Assembly (NCBI GenBank): GCA_900547405.1
Contig: URGL01000001.1
Location: forward strand, 76,846-140,845
Length of the DNA stretch: 64,000 bases
Origin: an uncultured Eubacteriales bacterium
GTDB taxonomy: Bacteria; Bacillota; Clostridia; Oscillospirales; Oscillospiraceae
Direction: 5' to 3'
In this document: in pieces, positions 47,460 to 56,275 of the stretch
Numbering within the stretch: position 1 is the stretch's first letter
Layout of the letters: each line of letters opens with the position of its first letter
The notes under the pieces: generated by a model
The model's database searches: none
Seen by the model: only the letters and a program-made list of their open reading frames with translations
What the model was told of the DNA's origin: nothing
Made by a program: the position numbers and the translations under genes

Positions 47460-48248
47460 ATGAAAAGACCCCGTTCCTCTGTGGACGAACGCCGGCTGGA
47501 AATACTAAAGAAGATCCAGGCTCAGGATGAGATCAAGGTGGAGCAGCTGGCCGAGGAATTCGGCCTGTCTCTGATGACTGTCCGGCGGGATCTGCAATTC
47601 CTGGAGAGCCGCCAGCTCATCACCCGCTTCTACGGCGGCGCAACCGCCAGACTCACCTCCCGCCCACTGACGGAGGCGGAGGAGATCCAGATGTACCGCC
47701 AGCGCATTGCCCAGTTCGCCACCCGATTCATCAGCTCCGGGGATACCCTTTTTATCAACGGCAGCAAAACCGCCCTGGACGCGCTGAACTATCTGCAGGT
47801 GTCGGGAGTCCACGTGATCACCAACAACGGTGCCGCCATTGGCAGGAAGTATCCTCCCGGTGTCACCGTCACTCTCACCGGCGGCGAGCCCCGGGACCAT
47901 GTGATGGTCGGGGACTATGTGATGCGAAACCTCCTGAACATGACCGCCAACAAGACCTTCATCGGCTGCGCCGCCATCACCGCCCAGGGAGAATTCTGCT
48001 ACAATATCCCTATGGAGATCGGCATCAACGAGGCCATGATCAGCCGGACCACCCAGGGCCTCTACATCCTGGCGGACCACACCAAGCTTCAAAAAACCGC
48101 CTCCACGGAAAACCGCTACGGCAGCTGCATCTACGAGGGTCACTGGACCCTGATCACCGATGAAAAGGTAGACCCGGACATCGTAGCCGAGCTCCGGGCC
48201 ATGGGAAAGCATGTATACGTGGTGGGCATCGACGATATCATTACCTAA
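47460..48248 (+). CDS. DeoR-family transcriptional regulator of the ascorbate locus
   Basis: 262 aa. The N-terminal helix-turn-helix has the DeoR pattern (VEQLAEEFGLSLMTVRRDLQFLESRQLITRFYGGA, given here only in part: residues 25-60). The C-terminal sensor has the ISR-like fold with LTGGEPRD and FIGCAAI, and the ADHTKLQK signature. By position the UlaR equivalent: probably a repressor of both divergent operons through the CGAACATA boxes. Confidence 0.9.
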   Translation: MKRPRSSVDERRLEILKKIQAQDEIKVEQLAEEFGLSLMTVRRDLQFLESRQLITRFYGGATARLTSRPLTEAEEIQMYRQRIAQFATRFISSGDTLFINGSKTALDALNYLQVSGVHVITNNGAAIGRKYPPGVTVTLTGGEPRDHVMVGDYVMRNLLNMTANKTFIGCAAITAQGEFCYNIPMEIGINEAMISRTTQGLYILADHTKLQKTASTENRYGSCIYEGHWTLITDEKVDPDIVAELRAMGKHVYVVGIDDIIT

Positions 48249-48258
48249 GGAGAACCCG

Positions 48259-49074
48259 ATGGACCGTAAAATTCTCTTTCTCGACCTGGACGGCACCCTG
48301 CTGAACAGCAGCCGGGAGGTCTCCCCCGGCAATCGGGCCGCCCTGGAGCAGGCCCTGAGCCTGGGGCACAAGGTGGTCATCAACACCGGCCGCCCCCTGC
48401 ACAGCGCCATCATTCAGAATGACCGGCTGGGCTTCCACCAGGATGGCTGCTACGTGGTCAGCTTCAACGGCGGTATGATCTACGACGCTTACCGGGAGAA
48501 GCTCGTCTATAGCCACTGTCTGCCCCTGGACACAGCGAAAGCCATCCTGACCCTATGCAATAGCAGAAACATCCACGTCCAGACCTACGACCGGGAGGAC
48601 GTGCTGGTGGAGCCCCGGTGGGACGACGGGCTGCTCCGGAAATACTGCGGCAGGATCCTGATGCACTACCGGGTGCTGCCCTCCTTCGAAACGGGGCTCC
48701 AGCAGGACCCTCCCAAGGTTTTGGCAGTCTCCGAGGAGGATCGCCCAGCCCTGGAGCGATTGCGGCAGGAGCTTCTTCAGCGCTTCGAAGACGTAGACTG
48801 CTTCTTCTCCTCCAAGCAGCTATTGGAGATCGTCCCCAAGGGGGTCCATAAGGGCTCCGCCCTGGAGCGGCTCTGCCGCCTGCTGGATATCCCCGTAGGA
48901 AACTCCGTAGCCGCCGGAGACGAGGAAAACGACATCACTATGCTCCGTGCCGCCGGTGTGGGCTGCGCCATGCGCAACGCCGTGGAGACCGTCAAGGAGG
49001 CCGCGGATTACGTGACCGTACATACTAACGATGAAGACGGCATTGCCGAGATCGTGGAGAAGTTTTTATTATAA
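48259..49074 (+). CDS. Cof-type HAD phosphatase
   Basis: 271 aa from the ATG at 48259 (AAGGAG upstream; the in-frame extension overlaps deoR). Motif I DLDGTLLNSS (residues 8-17), motif II NTGRP, motif III Lys in PKGVHKG, motif IV AAGDEENDITML, and a C2B cap between. It may remove phosphate from sugar phosphates. Eleven bases after deoR, so co-transcribed. Second Cof protein of the window; the other is at 17632-18408. Confidence 0.92.
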   Translation: MDRKILFLDLDGTLLNSSREVSPGNRAALEQALSLGHKVVINTGRPLHSAIIQNDRLGFHQDGCYVVSFNGGMIYDAYREKLVYSHCLPLDTAKAILTLCNSRNIHVQTYDREDVLVEPRWDDGLLRKYCGRILMHYRVLPSFETGLQQDPPKVLAVSEEDRPALERLRQELLQRFEDVDCFFSSKQLLEIVPKGVHKGSALERLCRLLDIPVGNSVAAGDEENDITMLRAAGVGCAMRNAVETVKEAADYVTVHTNDEDGIAEIVEKFLL

Positions 49075-49082
49075 GGCGAAAA

Positions 49083-49110
49083 CGGCCGCATCCAACATTG
49101 GGTGCGGCCG
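49083..49110. terminator. Bidirectional hairpin between convergent operons
   Basis: CGGCCGCA-TCCA with its partially matched complement (49083-49094 and 49099-49110). The T run is weak; it separates the DeoR-Cof unit from the convergent polysaccharide operon. Confidence 0.7.
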
Positions 49111-49120
49111 CTTTGCATCC

Positions 49121-50110
49121 TTACGCCACGCAGTAGGCGCTCTTTACCATTTCCCACAGGGAAAGCTTATCCGGGTAGAACTCGTAATATTCTTCTCCCT
49201 TGCGCAGAGTGCCCTCGGCGTAGCGGATGGGGGCGATCTCCGCCTGGTCCAGGCTGGTGACCAGGTCCTGGAGCTGCTGGGCGGTGAGATCGGACTGGAG
49301 ATAGTCTGAGAGCTTGCCTACCAGCTTCATCATAAAGTCGGAGTCGGAGTTGAAGGCCGCCCGGCCCTGCTTCTGGAAGCTGTCCAGGTATTGCCGCTGC
49401 CGGGCCATACGGGCCAGGTTGGTGTCGTCCTCCATGCTCTTTCTCGCCCGGACGAAGCTTTCCGCCTGGGTTCCGTTCAGGGTCAGGGTCCTGCCCTGGA
49501 CAAAGGCCGGGTCGATGGCCGTCATGTCCTCCTCAATGGTGACGGGGACCCCTCCCACCAGGTCGTTGAGGACTCCGATGGCAGACATAGGGATCTGGAT
49601 ATAGTGGTCGATGGGGGCATCGAACAGAAGGGTCCGGACGGCATCCATGGTGTTTTTGCAGCTCTTCATGCCGCCGTCGCCGTAGTTATAGGCCAGGCAC
49701 AGCTGCTTGTATTCCGTGCCGCCGTAGTTCCCCAGCACGTCCAGCCAGGGCACATCCGTCATGGTGTCCCGGTTCAGCTGGAGGATCTGGGCAGTGCCCG
49801 CCTGGGTGTCCATGACCACCAGGGTAAGGAAGTCCGCCTGATGGTAGTTGTAGAAAGCCTTGACCCCATCGGTCTGCTCCTGATACCCTTCTGTGCTGTC
49901 GGTGCCGATGAGCAGCACCGTCTGGAGATGGGCCCGCATGGGATACGCCTCTCCGTTGTAGAGGAGGCTCTCCGGCTCCACCGCGGCGTTCTGGGCCAGG
50001 CCAGCGTTTTCGATAGGACTTTCCTCTTCTCTTTTGGTCACATGGAGGGCTCCCACCAGCAGGCAGGCCAGCATGAACACACACACAAGCAGCAATCCGA
50101 TTTTTTTCAT
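49121..50110 (-). CDS. LCP family protein of the exopolysaccharide operon
   Basis: 329 aa from the ATG at 50110 (CGGAGG upstream, and overlap with the upstream stop). One N-terminal membrane helix (residues 4-22), then an LCP domain with TVLLIGTDSTEG, ADFLTLVVMDT, LNRDTMTDVPWL and ARKSMEDDTNLARMARQR. It differs from the tandem LCP pair at 21-23 kb and is closer to the LytR/CpsA type linked to capsule. Last gene of the operon; likely attaches the polymer to the wall. Confidence 0.9.
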   Translation of the reverse strand: MKKIGLLLVCVFMLACLLVGALHVTKREEESPIENAGLAQNAAVEPESLLYNGEAYPMRAHLQTVLLIGTDSTEGYQEQTDGVKAFYNYHQADFLTLVVMDTQAGTAQILQLNRDTMTDVPWLDVLGNYGGTEYKQLCLAYNYGDGGMKSCKNTMDAVRTLLFDAPIDHYIQIPMSAIGVLNDLVGGVPVTIEEDMTAIDPAFVQGRTLTLNGTQAESFVRARKSMEDDTNLARMARQRQYLDSFQKQGRAAFNSDSDFMMKLVGKLSDYLQSDLTAQQLQDLVTSLDQAEIAPIRYAEGTLRKGEEYYEFYPDKLSLWEMVKSAYCVA

Positions 50111-50823
50111 AAGGTACCTCCGGGGAACAGCAGGCCTGCGGCGTTCTGCTCCAATATACTGAATTCTGTCTCGGTCCGGTAGACTCTCATGAGCCGCCGC
50201 ACGGGCCCCAGATTGGGGGGGCGGCTGATCAGATTGTGGCAATCGGAGCCGATCAGATGAATTTTTCCGTTTTTCAGGTTCCGAATGGCAGCTTTCACTG
50301 TCTTCGGCTTCAAAAAGTAGTTGGCATTGACCTGGACCAGCATCTCCCGCTCCAGGACCCGGTCGATCAGGGTCTCATCGTGGAGGTGCTCCATAAACCG
50401 GTTCACGTGGGCGATCACCGGGCGGCAGCCCAGGTTCTCCCCCAGCTGGGCGATCTCGTCCAGCATAGAGTCGCTCCAGGGCATCATGGGAGGCTCCACC
50501 AGAATGGAGCTCCGGCAGCCGATGGTGAGCATACCAATGTCCTCTGCCTCGGCAATACCGGGAAAATACAGGACCTCCGCCCCAAGGACAATGACGGGGT
50601 AGGCCTCCGCCCGGGTGGCCATGGCATCTCTCAGCCGGAAAAAGGCCTGGTTCCGGCGGTCTACAAAGTGCTTGGGGTCCTCCTCGTCGGCGTAAAAGTG
50701 GCAGGTGGACACCATCACATCTACCCCCTGGCAGAAGCTCTGGTGCAGCATCTCCAGGCTCTCCTCCATGCTCTGAGAGCCGTCATCCATCTGCGGGAGA
50801 ATATGACTGTGATAGTCGATCAT
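50107..50823 (-). CDS. PHP-type protein-tyrosine phosphatase (CpsB/YwqE)
   Basis: 238 aa. PHP metal motifs: DYHSHILPQMDDG at the start, STCHFYADE near 41, VIAHVNRF near 143 and GSDCHNL near 196. This family removes phosphate from the C-terminal tyrosines of the BY-kinase encoded two genes upstream. AGGAGG precedes the ATG; its stop overlaps the LCP start. Confidence 0.93.
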   Translation of the reverse strand: MIDYHSHILPQMDDGSQSMEESLEMLHQSFCQGVDVMVSTCHFYADEEDPKHFVDRRNQAFFRLRDAMATRAEAYPVIVLGAEVLYFPGIAEAEDIGMLTIGCRSSILVEPPMMPWSDSMLDEIAQLGENLGCRPVIAHVNRFMEHLHDETLIDRVLEREMLVQVNANYFLKPKTVKAAIRNLKNGKIHLIGSDCHNLISRPPNLGPVRRLMRVYRTETEFSILEQNAAGLLFPGGTL

Positions 50824-50902
50824 AGCGATCCTCCTGAGGGTCGGTTTCTGACATTCTCTTCAAACAAGCAAACCGGCCCGAAGGCCGGTCCGCTTTGCTC
50901 GC

Positions 50903-51403
50903 TTACTTGGTGAAGATAGCCATAGGCGCTTCCACAACACCCTCGATGGTAACGGTGCCGTCACCATTGACAGTGCTCTTCAGCTCGACCCACTTGCTGT
51001 CCACAAACTGCTTAACGACGACTTCGGTCACGCCTTCCAGCTTGATGGTAATGGTAACAGGGGCCACTTTCTTCGTGGCATCATCCTGAGCATAAACTCT
51101 CACATAGAAGAAGTACTGGGCCTTCATGCCGGCGGGAGCCGCATCAGCCAGGGCAGCCTGAGCAGCCGCAAGAGCGGTCTTCTCCTCCTCCGTCAGCTTG
51201 ACATCATCGGAGGCCACAGGGTCAACGATGATCACAGCACCATCCTTGGCGGTAACCTGAGGGGTGGTGACTTCGGGCAGAGGAGCAGTGGTGGTCGTGC
51301 TGGTGGTGGGGGCCGTGGGGCTTGCGGTGCCGACAGCGGCGGCAGGAACAGCCAGACCCATGGTCAGGACCAGAGCGAGCGCCAAAACAAATGCCTTTTT
51401 CAT
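50903..51403 (-). CDS. Small secreted Thr-rich protein of the exopolysaccharide operon
   Basis: 166 aa from the ATG at 51403 (AAGGAGG nine bases upstream; the ATG at 51409 is too close to it). Signal peptide to about residue 24 (VPAAAVG), then a Thr/Pro stretch (about 28-48), then a beta-rich domain (about 55-166) with repeated T-I-x-I patterns. No family recognised. Its position between the BY-kinase and the phosphatase suggests an extracytoplasmic role in polymer assembly or export, but nothing in the sequence proves it. Confidence 0.7.
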   Translation of the reverse strand: MKKAFVLALALVLTMGLAVPAAAVGTASPTAPTTSTTTTAPLPEVTTPQVTAKDGAVIIVDPVASDDVKLTEEEKTALAAAQAALADAAPAGMKAQYFFYVRVYAQDDATKKVAPVTITIKLEGVTEVVVKQFVDSKWVELKSTVNGDGTVTIEGVVEAPMAIFTK

Positions 51404-51462
51404 GAACATTTTCCTCCTTTCTCACAGATTCGTATAGCACCGCCCTAAGGCGGGGAATACGC

Positions 51463-52275
51463 TTATTTGCCGGACTGATAGCGGTATTCGTATTTCTTAC
51501 CGTACTGATACCGCTTTCCGGCACCCTCTACGCAGCCGTTGAGCACAAAGCCCAGCATATTGGCCTTGGCATAGCGCAGCTGCTCCAGGCAGTCGTCCAG
51601 CACGTAGCGGGGGCAGTGATTCTCCCGGATGACCAGCAGCAGCCCATCGGTGCACTTGGTGACCATAACGGCATCGATGACGGGGCCCACAGGAGGCAGG
51701 TCCAGGATCACATAGTCATAGGCAGAGGCCACCACCTCAATGAGCTTCTGGAACCGGTTGGAGTTCAACAGCTCAGACGGGTGGTCCGGGATCTCGCCTC
51801 CGGGGATAATGGCGAAGGAGGTGGCATCCGTAGAACTCTTATAGGACACCGCCGCCTTATTCAGATTCTCCTTGCCCAGCAGCACATCGCTGAGGCCGGG
51901 GGTCAGGCTGGCTCCCACATTGGCGTGAATGGCGGGGCGGCGCATATCGCAGTCGATGAGCATAACGGTGTTGCCCAGCTCCGCCAGGGAATAGGCCAGG
52001 TTCAGGGCAGTGGTGGACTTGCCTTCACTGGCCTGGGCACTGGTAACGCCGATGACGTAGCCCTGCTTCTCCTTCTTCTTTCTGTCGGAGAGGGCGATGA
52101 GGGTATTGGCCCGGAGCTTTTTGAAGGCCTCCCGGCCGGAGTAGGGCAGGTATTCGCAGATCTTGGCGGTGCGGCGGGCATCCTGCTGGGCACCGTTGAC
52201 GGCGGGGCCGGTTTTGGCAATGCGCTCAGGCTCCACTTCCACGGAAGCGGAATCAGGCTTTTTTACTTCTGGCAT
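51463..52275 (-). CDS. BY-kinase (CpsD/YwqD tyrosine kinase)
   Basis: 270 aa. Walker A (GVTSAQASEGKSTTALN, with the Lys near residue 85), Walker A' LIDCDMRRP, Walker B VILDLPP. The C-terminal tail is a tyrosine cluster (YQYGKKYEYRYQ), the autophosphorylation site. It phosphorylates itself and regulates polymer chain length with the Wzz-like adaptor, whose coding end overlaps its start by 23 bases. Confidence 0.94.
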   Translation of the reverse strand: MPEVKKPDSASVEVEPERIAKTGPAVNGAQQDARRTAKICEYLPYSGREAFKKLRANTLIALSDRKKKEKQGYVIGVTSAQASEGKSTTALNLAYSLAELGNTVMLIDCDMRRPAIHANVGASLTPGLSDVLLGKENLNKAAVSYKSSTDATSFAIIPGGEIPDHPSELLNSNRFQKLIEVVASAYDYVILDLPPVGPVIDAVMVTKCTDGLLLVIRENHCPRYVLDDCLEQLRYAKANMLGFVLNGCVEGAGKRYQYGKKYEYRYQSGK

Positions 52276-53065
52276 GCTTCACACCCTCCTTCTTCTTTTT
52301 GCTGTCCGTGTCACTGCTGTAGTAGTAATTGGAATAGTAGCCGTTTTTCTTGTCGGAAACCCGCATATCGGGGATCATGGCCAGAACCATCATATCCGGA
52401 TAGGCGGCACGCAGATCATCTGCGGACTGGATCATCATCTTGGACTTGTCGTTCAGCAGGAACCGGACCACCACCCAGGCTGCCGCCAAGAAGCCGCCGG
52501 CCAGAATACCCATGGCGGTGTTCTTCACCATGCTGGGGCTGGAACGGTGGGAGGGAATGATGGCATAGTCCACGATGCGCACAGAGCTGCCGTCCACAAT
52601 CTCGGCGATACGGTCCGGCAGGATCTTGGCAATGGTATTGGCAATCAGCTCCGCCTCGGCGGGGTTGGTGCTGGTGACGGTGACCTCGAAGGCACCGGTG
52701 GAGTTGATGCCCTTGGCGCTGACCATTTTGCCCAGCTCCTCAGGGGTATAGGTCAGGTCCGCCTGCTTGATCACGTCCTCCATAGTGGTCCGGGATTCCA
52801 GAATGTAGATATACACGGAAACCAGGCTGCTGGAGGCGGAGAGCTCCGAGGTGGAGATTGAGAAGCTGGTGGAGCCCAGGCTAAAGGAGCTGTTGTTGAC
52901 GTACAGCGCGGCGGTGGCCTGGTACTTGGGCTCGATCACAAAGGCTGTGACACCGAAGGCCGCGGAGCCGAAGAGCACGGCAACCAAGGCGATGGCCAGA
53001 ATGTTTTTCCAGATGGCCCTTGCCAGCTCCAGCAGGTCTATGGTATCTTCTTCCATATTGTTCAT
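52253..53065 (-). CDS. Wzz-type chain-length/adaptor protein (CapA/YveK-like)
   Basis: 270 aa. Two membrane helices (about 18-40 and 185-205) frame an extracytoplasmic domain, the standard Wzz layout. The C-terminal cytoplasmic tail is basic and would activate the BY-kinase encoded next. The MNNMEEDT opening gives two possible starts three codons apart. Confidence 0.9.
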   Translation of the reverse strand: MNNMEEDTIDLLELARAIWKNILAIALVAVLFGSAAFGVTAFVIEPKYQATAALYVNNSSFSLGSTSFSISTSELSASSSLVSVYIYILESRTTMEDVIKQADLTYTPEELGKMVSAKGINSTGAFEVTVTSTNPAEAELIANTIAKILPDRIAEIVDGSSVRIVDYAIIPSHRSSPSMVKNTAMGILAGGFLAAAWVVVRFLLNDKSKMMIQSADDLRAAYPDMMVLAMIPDMRVSDKKNGYYSNYYYSSDTDSKKKKEGVKHARSKKA

Positions 53066-53085
53066 AGCGTTCCTCTCTTCTATTG

Positions 53086-54372
53086 TTACATGGCGTTCAG
53101 AATGTTCTCGAAGTATTTGGGATTATTCTTCAGGATGTCCTGGGTGGTCTTGTCCAGCCCCAGCTCCTGACGGACCTCGTCGAAATAGCCCAGGGAACTC
53201 ATGCGGTCGTAAACCAGCTTGCCGATAAGCTTATAGGCGCTGCCGTTCAGATCCGCGCCGGTAACGCTGTTGCTGCGGAAGCTGATGGGCACCATGGACT
53301 GCTGAATGACCACCTTGTCCTCCTTGGTGACGGAGAACTTGGCATCGATCATGCCGTCGGCCAGCAGATACTTGCGGATGTTCACATAGTGGCTGCCGAA
53401 GGCCTGCATCATGGCGGAGTCGATGGCTTCCATGGTCGTCACATTGGCCGATGTCCAGCTGCCCCGGACGGTGCAGGGTCCCAGCACCAGGTACCGGTCC
53501 GGGTTCTTGGCCTGACGGGACAGAAGCTCCTTGGTATCGGACACCAGCTTGGCGGGATCGTCCACGCCGTCGTAGGTGCCCAGCCAGACGATATGGATGT
53601 AGTCCTTATAAGCATCGGTGCAGGCAGGGATGATCTGGGTGCCCTTCTCCACAGTGACCGGATCTCCGGCGGTGCTGCGGGTGAAATAGTAGGACTGGCC
53701 CCAGCTCTGGGTGTTGGTCTCCAGGGTGATGGTGCCCTCCACGCCGCCAATGGTCACGGGATTGAAGCCCACATTTCCGGCGGTCAGGGGCTTGACCTCC
53801 TTGTTGTCCTCTGAGCGGAACTGGACGGCCACGCTCTCCGTATCCGCCGGGATCTCCATGTCCGCGGACAGCACATAGGGCTCCACGCCGCTGCGGCCCA
53901 GGATGGTTTCGCTGGTCTCCTTGCCGGAGCCCATGTTCACCACCGGGATAGAGACGGTATACTGGCTCCAGTCCACCCGGGAGTAGCCCTCCGCATTGTC
54001 CAGGGTAGAGGCCAGGTCGTAGATGTCGCACATATAGGTATTGATGTACTTTTGCAGGGTGCCGGGGTAGGAAACGCTGCCGGAGGACCCGGCGGTGAGG
54101 CTGTCGCCCCAGCAGACGATGCCGGGCAGGTATTCCTGCAGGGAGGCCAGATCCGCGTCGTAGGCCACCTGGACACTGTCCAGATTGTCCTTACGGACGT
54201 TGTTCAGCTCCTGCCGCTGGGAGTCACTTTCGGCTTTCAGCAGCTCGTCCTCGGCGTTGATCCGCTTTTTCACCGCAAACATGGTGATCAGCAGGGCCGC
54301 CGCCACCACCACCAGCACCGCGAAGATGATGATGTTGCGGACCAGATTTTTGTGTTCTTCATTTTCCCACAT
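53086..54372 (-). CDS. Membrane-anchored SGNH/GDSL-like protein with altered C-terminal motif
   Basis: 428 aa from the ATG at 54372 (GGAGAG eight bases upstream). One membrane helix (about residues 9-34), a short coiled coil (about 40-65), and an SGNH-type domain opening with the block I motif CWGDSLTAG. A middle beta-rich insert of about 130 residues interrupts the fold. The usual C-terminal DxxH reads ADLNGSAYKLIG, so the catalytic His is not where expected. It may be a polymer acetyl-esterase/acyltransferase helper or a non-catalytic version. First gene of the exopolysaccharide operon. Confidence 0.75.
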   Translation of the reverse strand: MWENEEHKNLVRNIIIFAVLVVVAAALLITMFAVKKRINAEDELLKAESDSQRQELNNVRKDNLDSVQVAYDADLASLQEYLPGIVCWGDSLTAGSSGSVSYPGTLQKYINTYMCDIYDLASTLDNAEGYSRVDWSQYTVSIPVVNMGSGKETSETILGRSGVEPYVLSADMEIPADTESVAVQFRSEDNKEVKPLTAGNVGFNPVTIGGVEGTITLETNTQSWGQSYYFTRSTAGDPVTVEKGTQIIPACTDAYKDYIHIVWLGTYDGVDDPAKLVSDTKELLSRQAKNPDRYLVLGPCTVRGSWTSANVTTMEAIDSAMMQAFGSHYVNIRKYLLADGMIDAKFSVTKEDKVVIQQSMVPISFRSNSVTGADLNGSAYKLIGKLVYDRMSSLGYFDEVRQELGLDKTTQDILKNNPKYFENILNAM

Positions 54373-54438
54373 AGTGTCAACTCTCCAATGTTCTTTTTGC
54401 GTATTTCGCATAAGATATGATACTATACATTTTTTTGC

Positions 54439-54467
54439 ATTATATCACAGGGGCCTTTATTTTACAA
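54439..54467 (-). promoter_or_regulatory. Promoter of the exopolysaccharide operon
   Basis: On the minus strand TTGTAA (54462-54467) and TATAAT (54439-54444), 17 bases apart. Confidence 0.78.
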
Positions 54468-54563
54468 TAGGAAAGCGCATTTTTAGTAAAGAAGTATACT
54501 AGCCACTTTCCCACAGTTATCCTAGATGTGCTATCCGTCCAAAACGCCCGTTGCATTATTCGT

Positions 54564-54602
54564 GAAAAAGCGCTGCCCCCAGGAGGTCATGTCCGGGGGC
54601 AG
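54564..54602 (-). terminator. Terminator of the LRR-cohesin-dockerin gene
   Basis: Eight-base arms (54573-54580 and 54595-54602) followed by a T-rich run on the minus strand. Confidence 0.8.
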
Positions 54603-54609
54603 CCGAAAT

Positions 54610-56229
54610 TCACTTGCTCAGGCTCTTTTGCAGCAGCATCAGGTCCACCAGGTCGATGGTGCCGTCGCCGTTCATATCGGCGTTGCCGGTCTCGATGGCC
54701 ACCTTGGCCCCGGCAAGATACCGGCGCAGCCGCTTCTCATCCGCTGCCGTGACCCGGTCATCACCGTTCACGTCCCCCAGCAGGCCGGAACTCACCGTCA
54801 CGCCGCCGGAGACGCAGACGGGCTTCAGAAGTTTCGCCTCTTCGTCCACGCCGGTGATGTCCGTCAGGGTCACGGTGGTGTCCCCCAGAGGGGCGGCATC
54901 ACTGACCCGGAAGACCAGGGTCAGGATCTCCCCCTCCGTGTCCGTGGCATCGCTTTGCAACCACAGGGCCTTCTCCCCTTCTCCAAGGCCCAGGCTCCAG
55001 TCGGAGGCGGTGAGCTGGGAATCCAGGCAGTCGTAATCTTCCAGCGTCAGGCGGGTATGGTCATAGTCAATGGTAAAGTTCAGGCCGCAGAGCCCCGGGT
55101 TGCCGCTGAGGGATACGGTGAGCTTCACCTGCTGCCCCGGCTGAGCGGTGGCCTGGCCTACAGTAAGGGCCAACTGCGCCGGGATCTTTGGGTCAGCTTC
55201 CTCCGCCGCCTCGGTAGACTCGGTGGTTTCTGTCATTTCCGTTGTCTCGGTGGCTTTCGCTGCTTCGGTAGCTTCCGTTGCCTCGGTAGCTTCCGCTGCT
55301 TCGGTAGCTTCCGTGACCTCTGCGGCTTTCGTTGCCTCGGTAGCTTCCGTTCCTTCCGCTGCCTCAGTAGCCTGCGCCGACTCGGTCACTTCTGTGGTCT
55401 GCGCCGTCTCTTCGGCAGGGGCAATGATCTCCACATCCTCAGGGAAAGCCCCCTGGGCAGTTTTTTCCAGGGAAGCCGGGACCGTTACCTTGGTCAGCTT
55501 CCGGCAGAGGGCAAAGGCCTGGGCATCCACCTCTGTAATCCCCTCCCCCAGCTCCAGCGTCAGGATGTCTCCCCGCAGAGCGTCCCAGGGGTAGGCCTCC
55601 AGGGCCCCCAGGTCCAGGGTGCCCTTGCCGGTGACGGTCATGGCTCCGTCCCGCAATGTCCACTCCATTCCGTCCAGCTGACCGCTGGAGGAGGCCAGCT
55701 TGTGGTAGTCCACCTGCCGGAATGTGCCGCCGTTGTCCTTTATGTAGTCCTCAGAGGCGGAATTTTTGTGGCCCCTCAGGATGATCGTAGGCTCAAAGGC
55801 CCGGTCCCCAATGCGGCCCACAGTGCCGGGCACCACAATGGAGGTCAGCTTGGTACAGCCGGAAAAGGCTTTCTCCCCAATGCCGATGAGCTGCTGGGGC
55901 AGGGTCACCCAGCACAGGCTCCCGCAGTCCCGAAATGCCTCGTTGCCAATGTATTGCAGACTCTTGGACAGGGTCACGGAGGTCAGGTTGGCACAGCCGG
56001 CAAAGGCCCCGTCCTGAATGGCCGTAATGCCCTCGTCCAGCCGGAGGGCCTGGATCTCTCCCAGCCGGTCCGCCCAGGGGATCTTTTTGAAGGCCATATC
56101 ACCGGATCCGGTAATGGCCAGAGTCCCCCCATCCAGGGACCAGGAGACTGGCTCCTCTGCCCCAGCCCCCAGAGGGGCCAGGCAGGCCAGCAGACATATA
56201 CATATGATAGCAGAGAGAATTCGTTTCAT
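54610..56229 (-). CDS. Secreted BspA-type LRR protein with cohesin and dockerin
   Basis: 539 aa. Signal peptide (residues 1-24); BspA-type leucine-rich repeats (about 30-260, units such as IQDGAFAGCANLTSVTL); a Thr-Glu-Ala repeat linker (273-345); a cohesin-like domain (about 353-470, with PGQQVKLTVSLSGNPGLCG and FTIDYDHTRLTL); and a C-terminal type I dockerin (about 484-539) with two calcium loops, DVNGDDRVTAAD and DMNGDGTIDLVD. Cohesins and dockerins bind each other in cellulosome-like complexes, so this protein could be an adaptor at the cell surface. GGAGG precedes the start. It follows ftsH by 46 bases. Confidence 0.88.
   Translation of the reverse strand: MKRILSAIICICLLACLAPLGAGAEEPVSWSLDGGTLAITGSGDMAFKKIPWADRLGEIQALRLDEGITAIQDGAFAGCANLTSVTLSKSLQYIGNEAFRDCGSLCWVTLPQQLIGIGEKAFSGCTKLTSIVVPGTVGRIGDRAFEPTIILRGHKNSASEDYIKDNGGTFRQVDYHKLASSSGQLDGMEWTLRDGAMTVTGKGTLDLGALEAYPWDALRGDILTLELGEGITEVDAQAFALCRKLTKVTVPASLEKTAQGAFPEDVEIIAPAEETAQTTEVTESAQATEAAEGTEATEATKAAEVTEATEAAEATEATEATEAAKATETTEMTETTESTEAAEEADPKIPAQLALTVGQATAQPGQQVKLTVSLSGNPGLCGLNFTIDYDHTRLTLEDYDCLDSQLTASDWSLGLGEGEKALWLQSDATDTEGEILTLVFRVSDAAPLGDTTVTLTDITGVDEEAKLLKPVCVSGGVTVSSGLLGDVNGDDRVTAADEKRLRRYLAGAKVAIETGNADMNGDGTIDLVDLMLLQKSLSK
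55195..55413. repeat. Minisatellite coding the TEA linker
   Basis: Imperfect tandem repeats of about 9-18 bases (GGTAGCTTCCGTTGCCTC-like on the plus strand) encode the ATEATEA linker. Likely to vary in length between strains, by slippage. Confidence 0.8.
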
Positions 56230-56275
56230 GTTTCTCCTCCCATTACATCCTGCGGTACCACGCGTAGGGGCAAAC

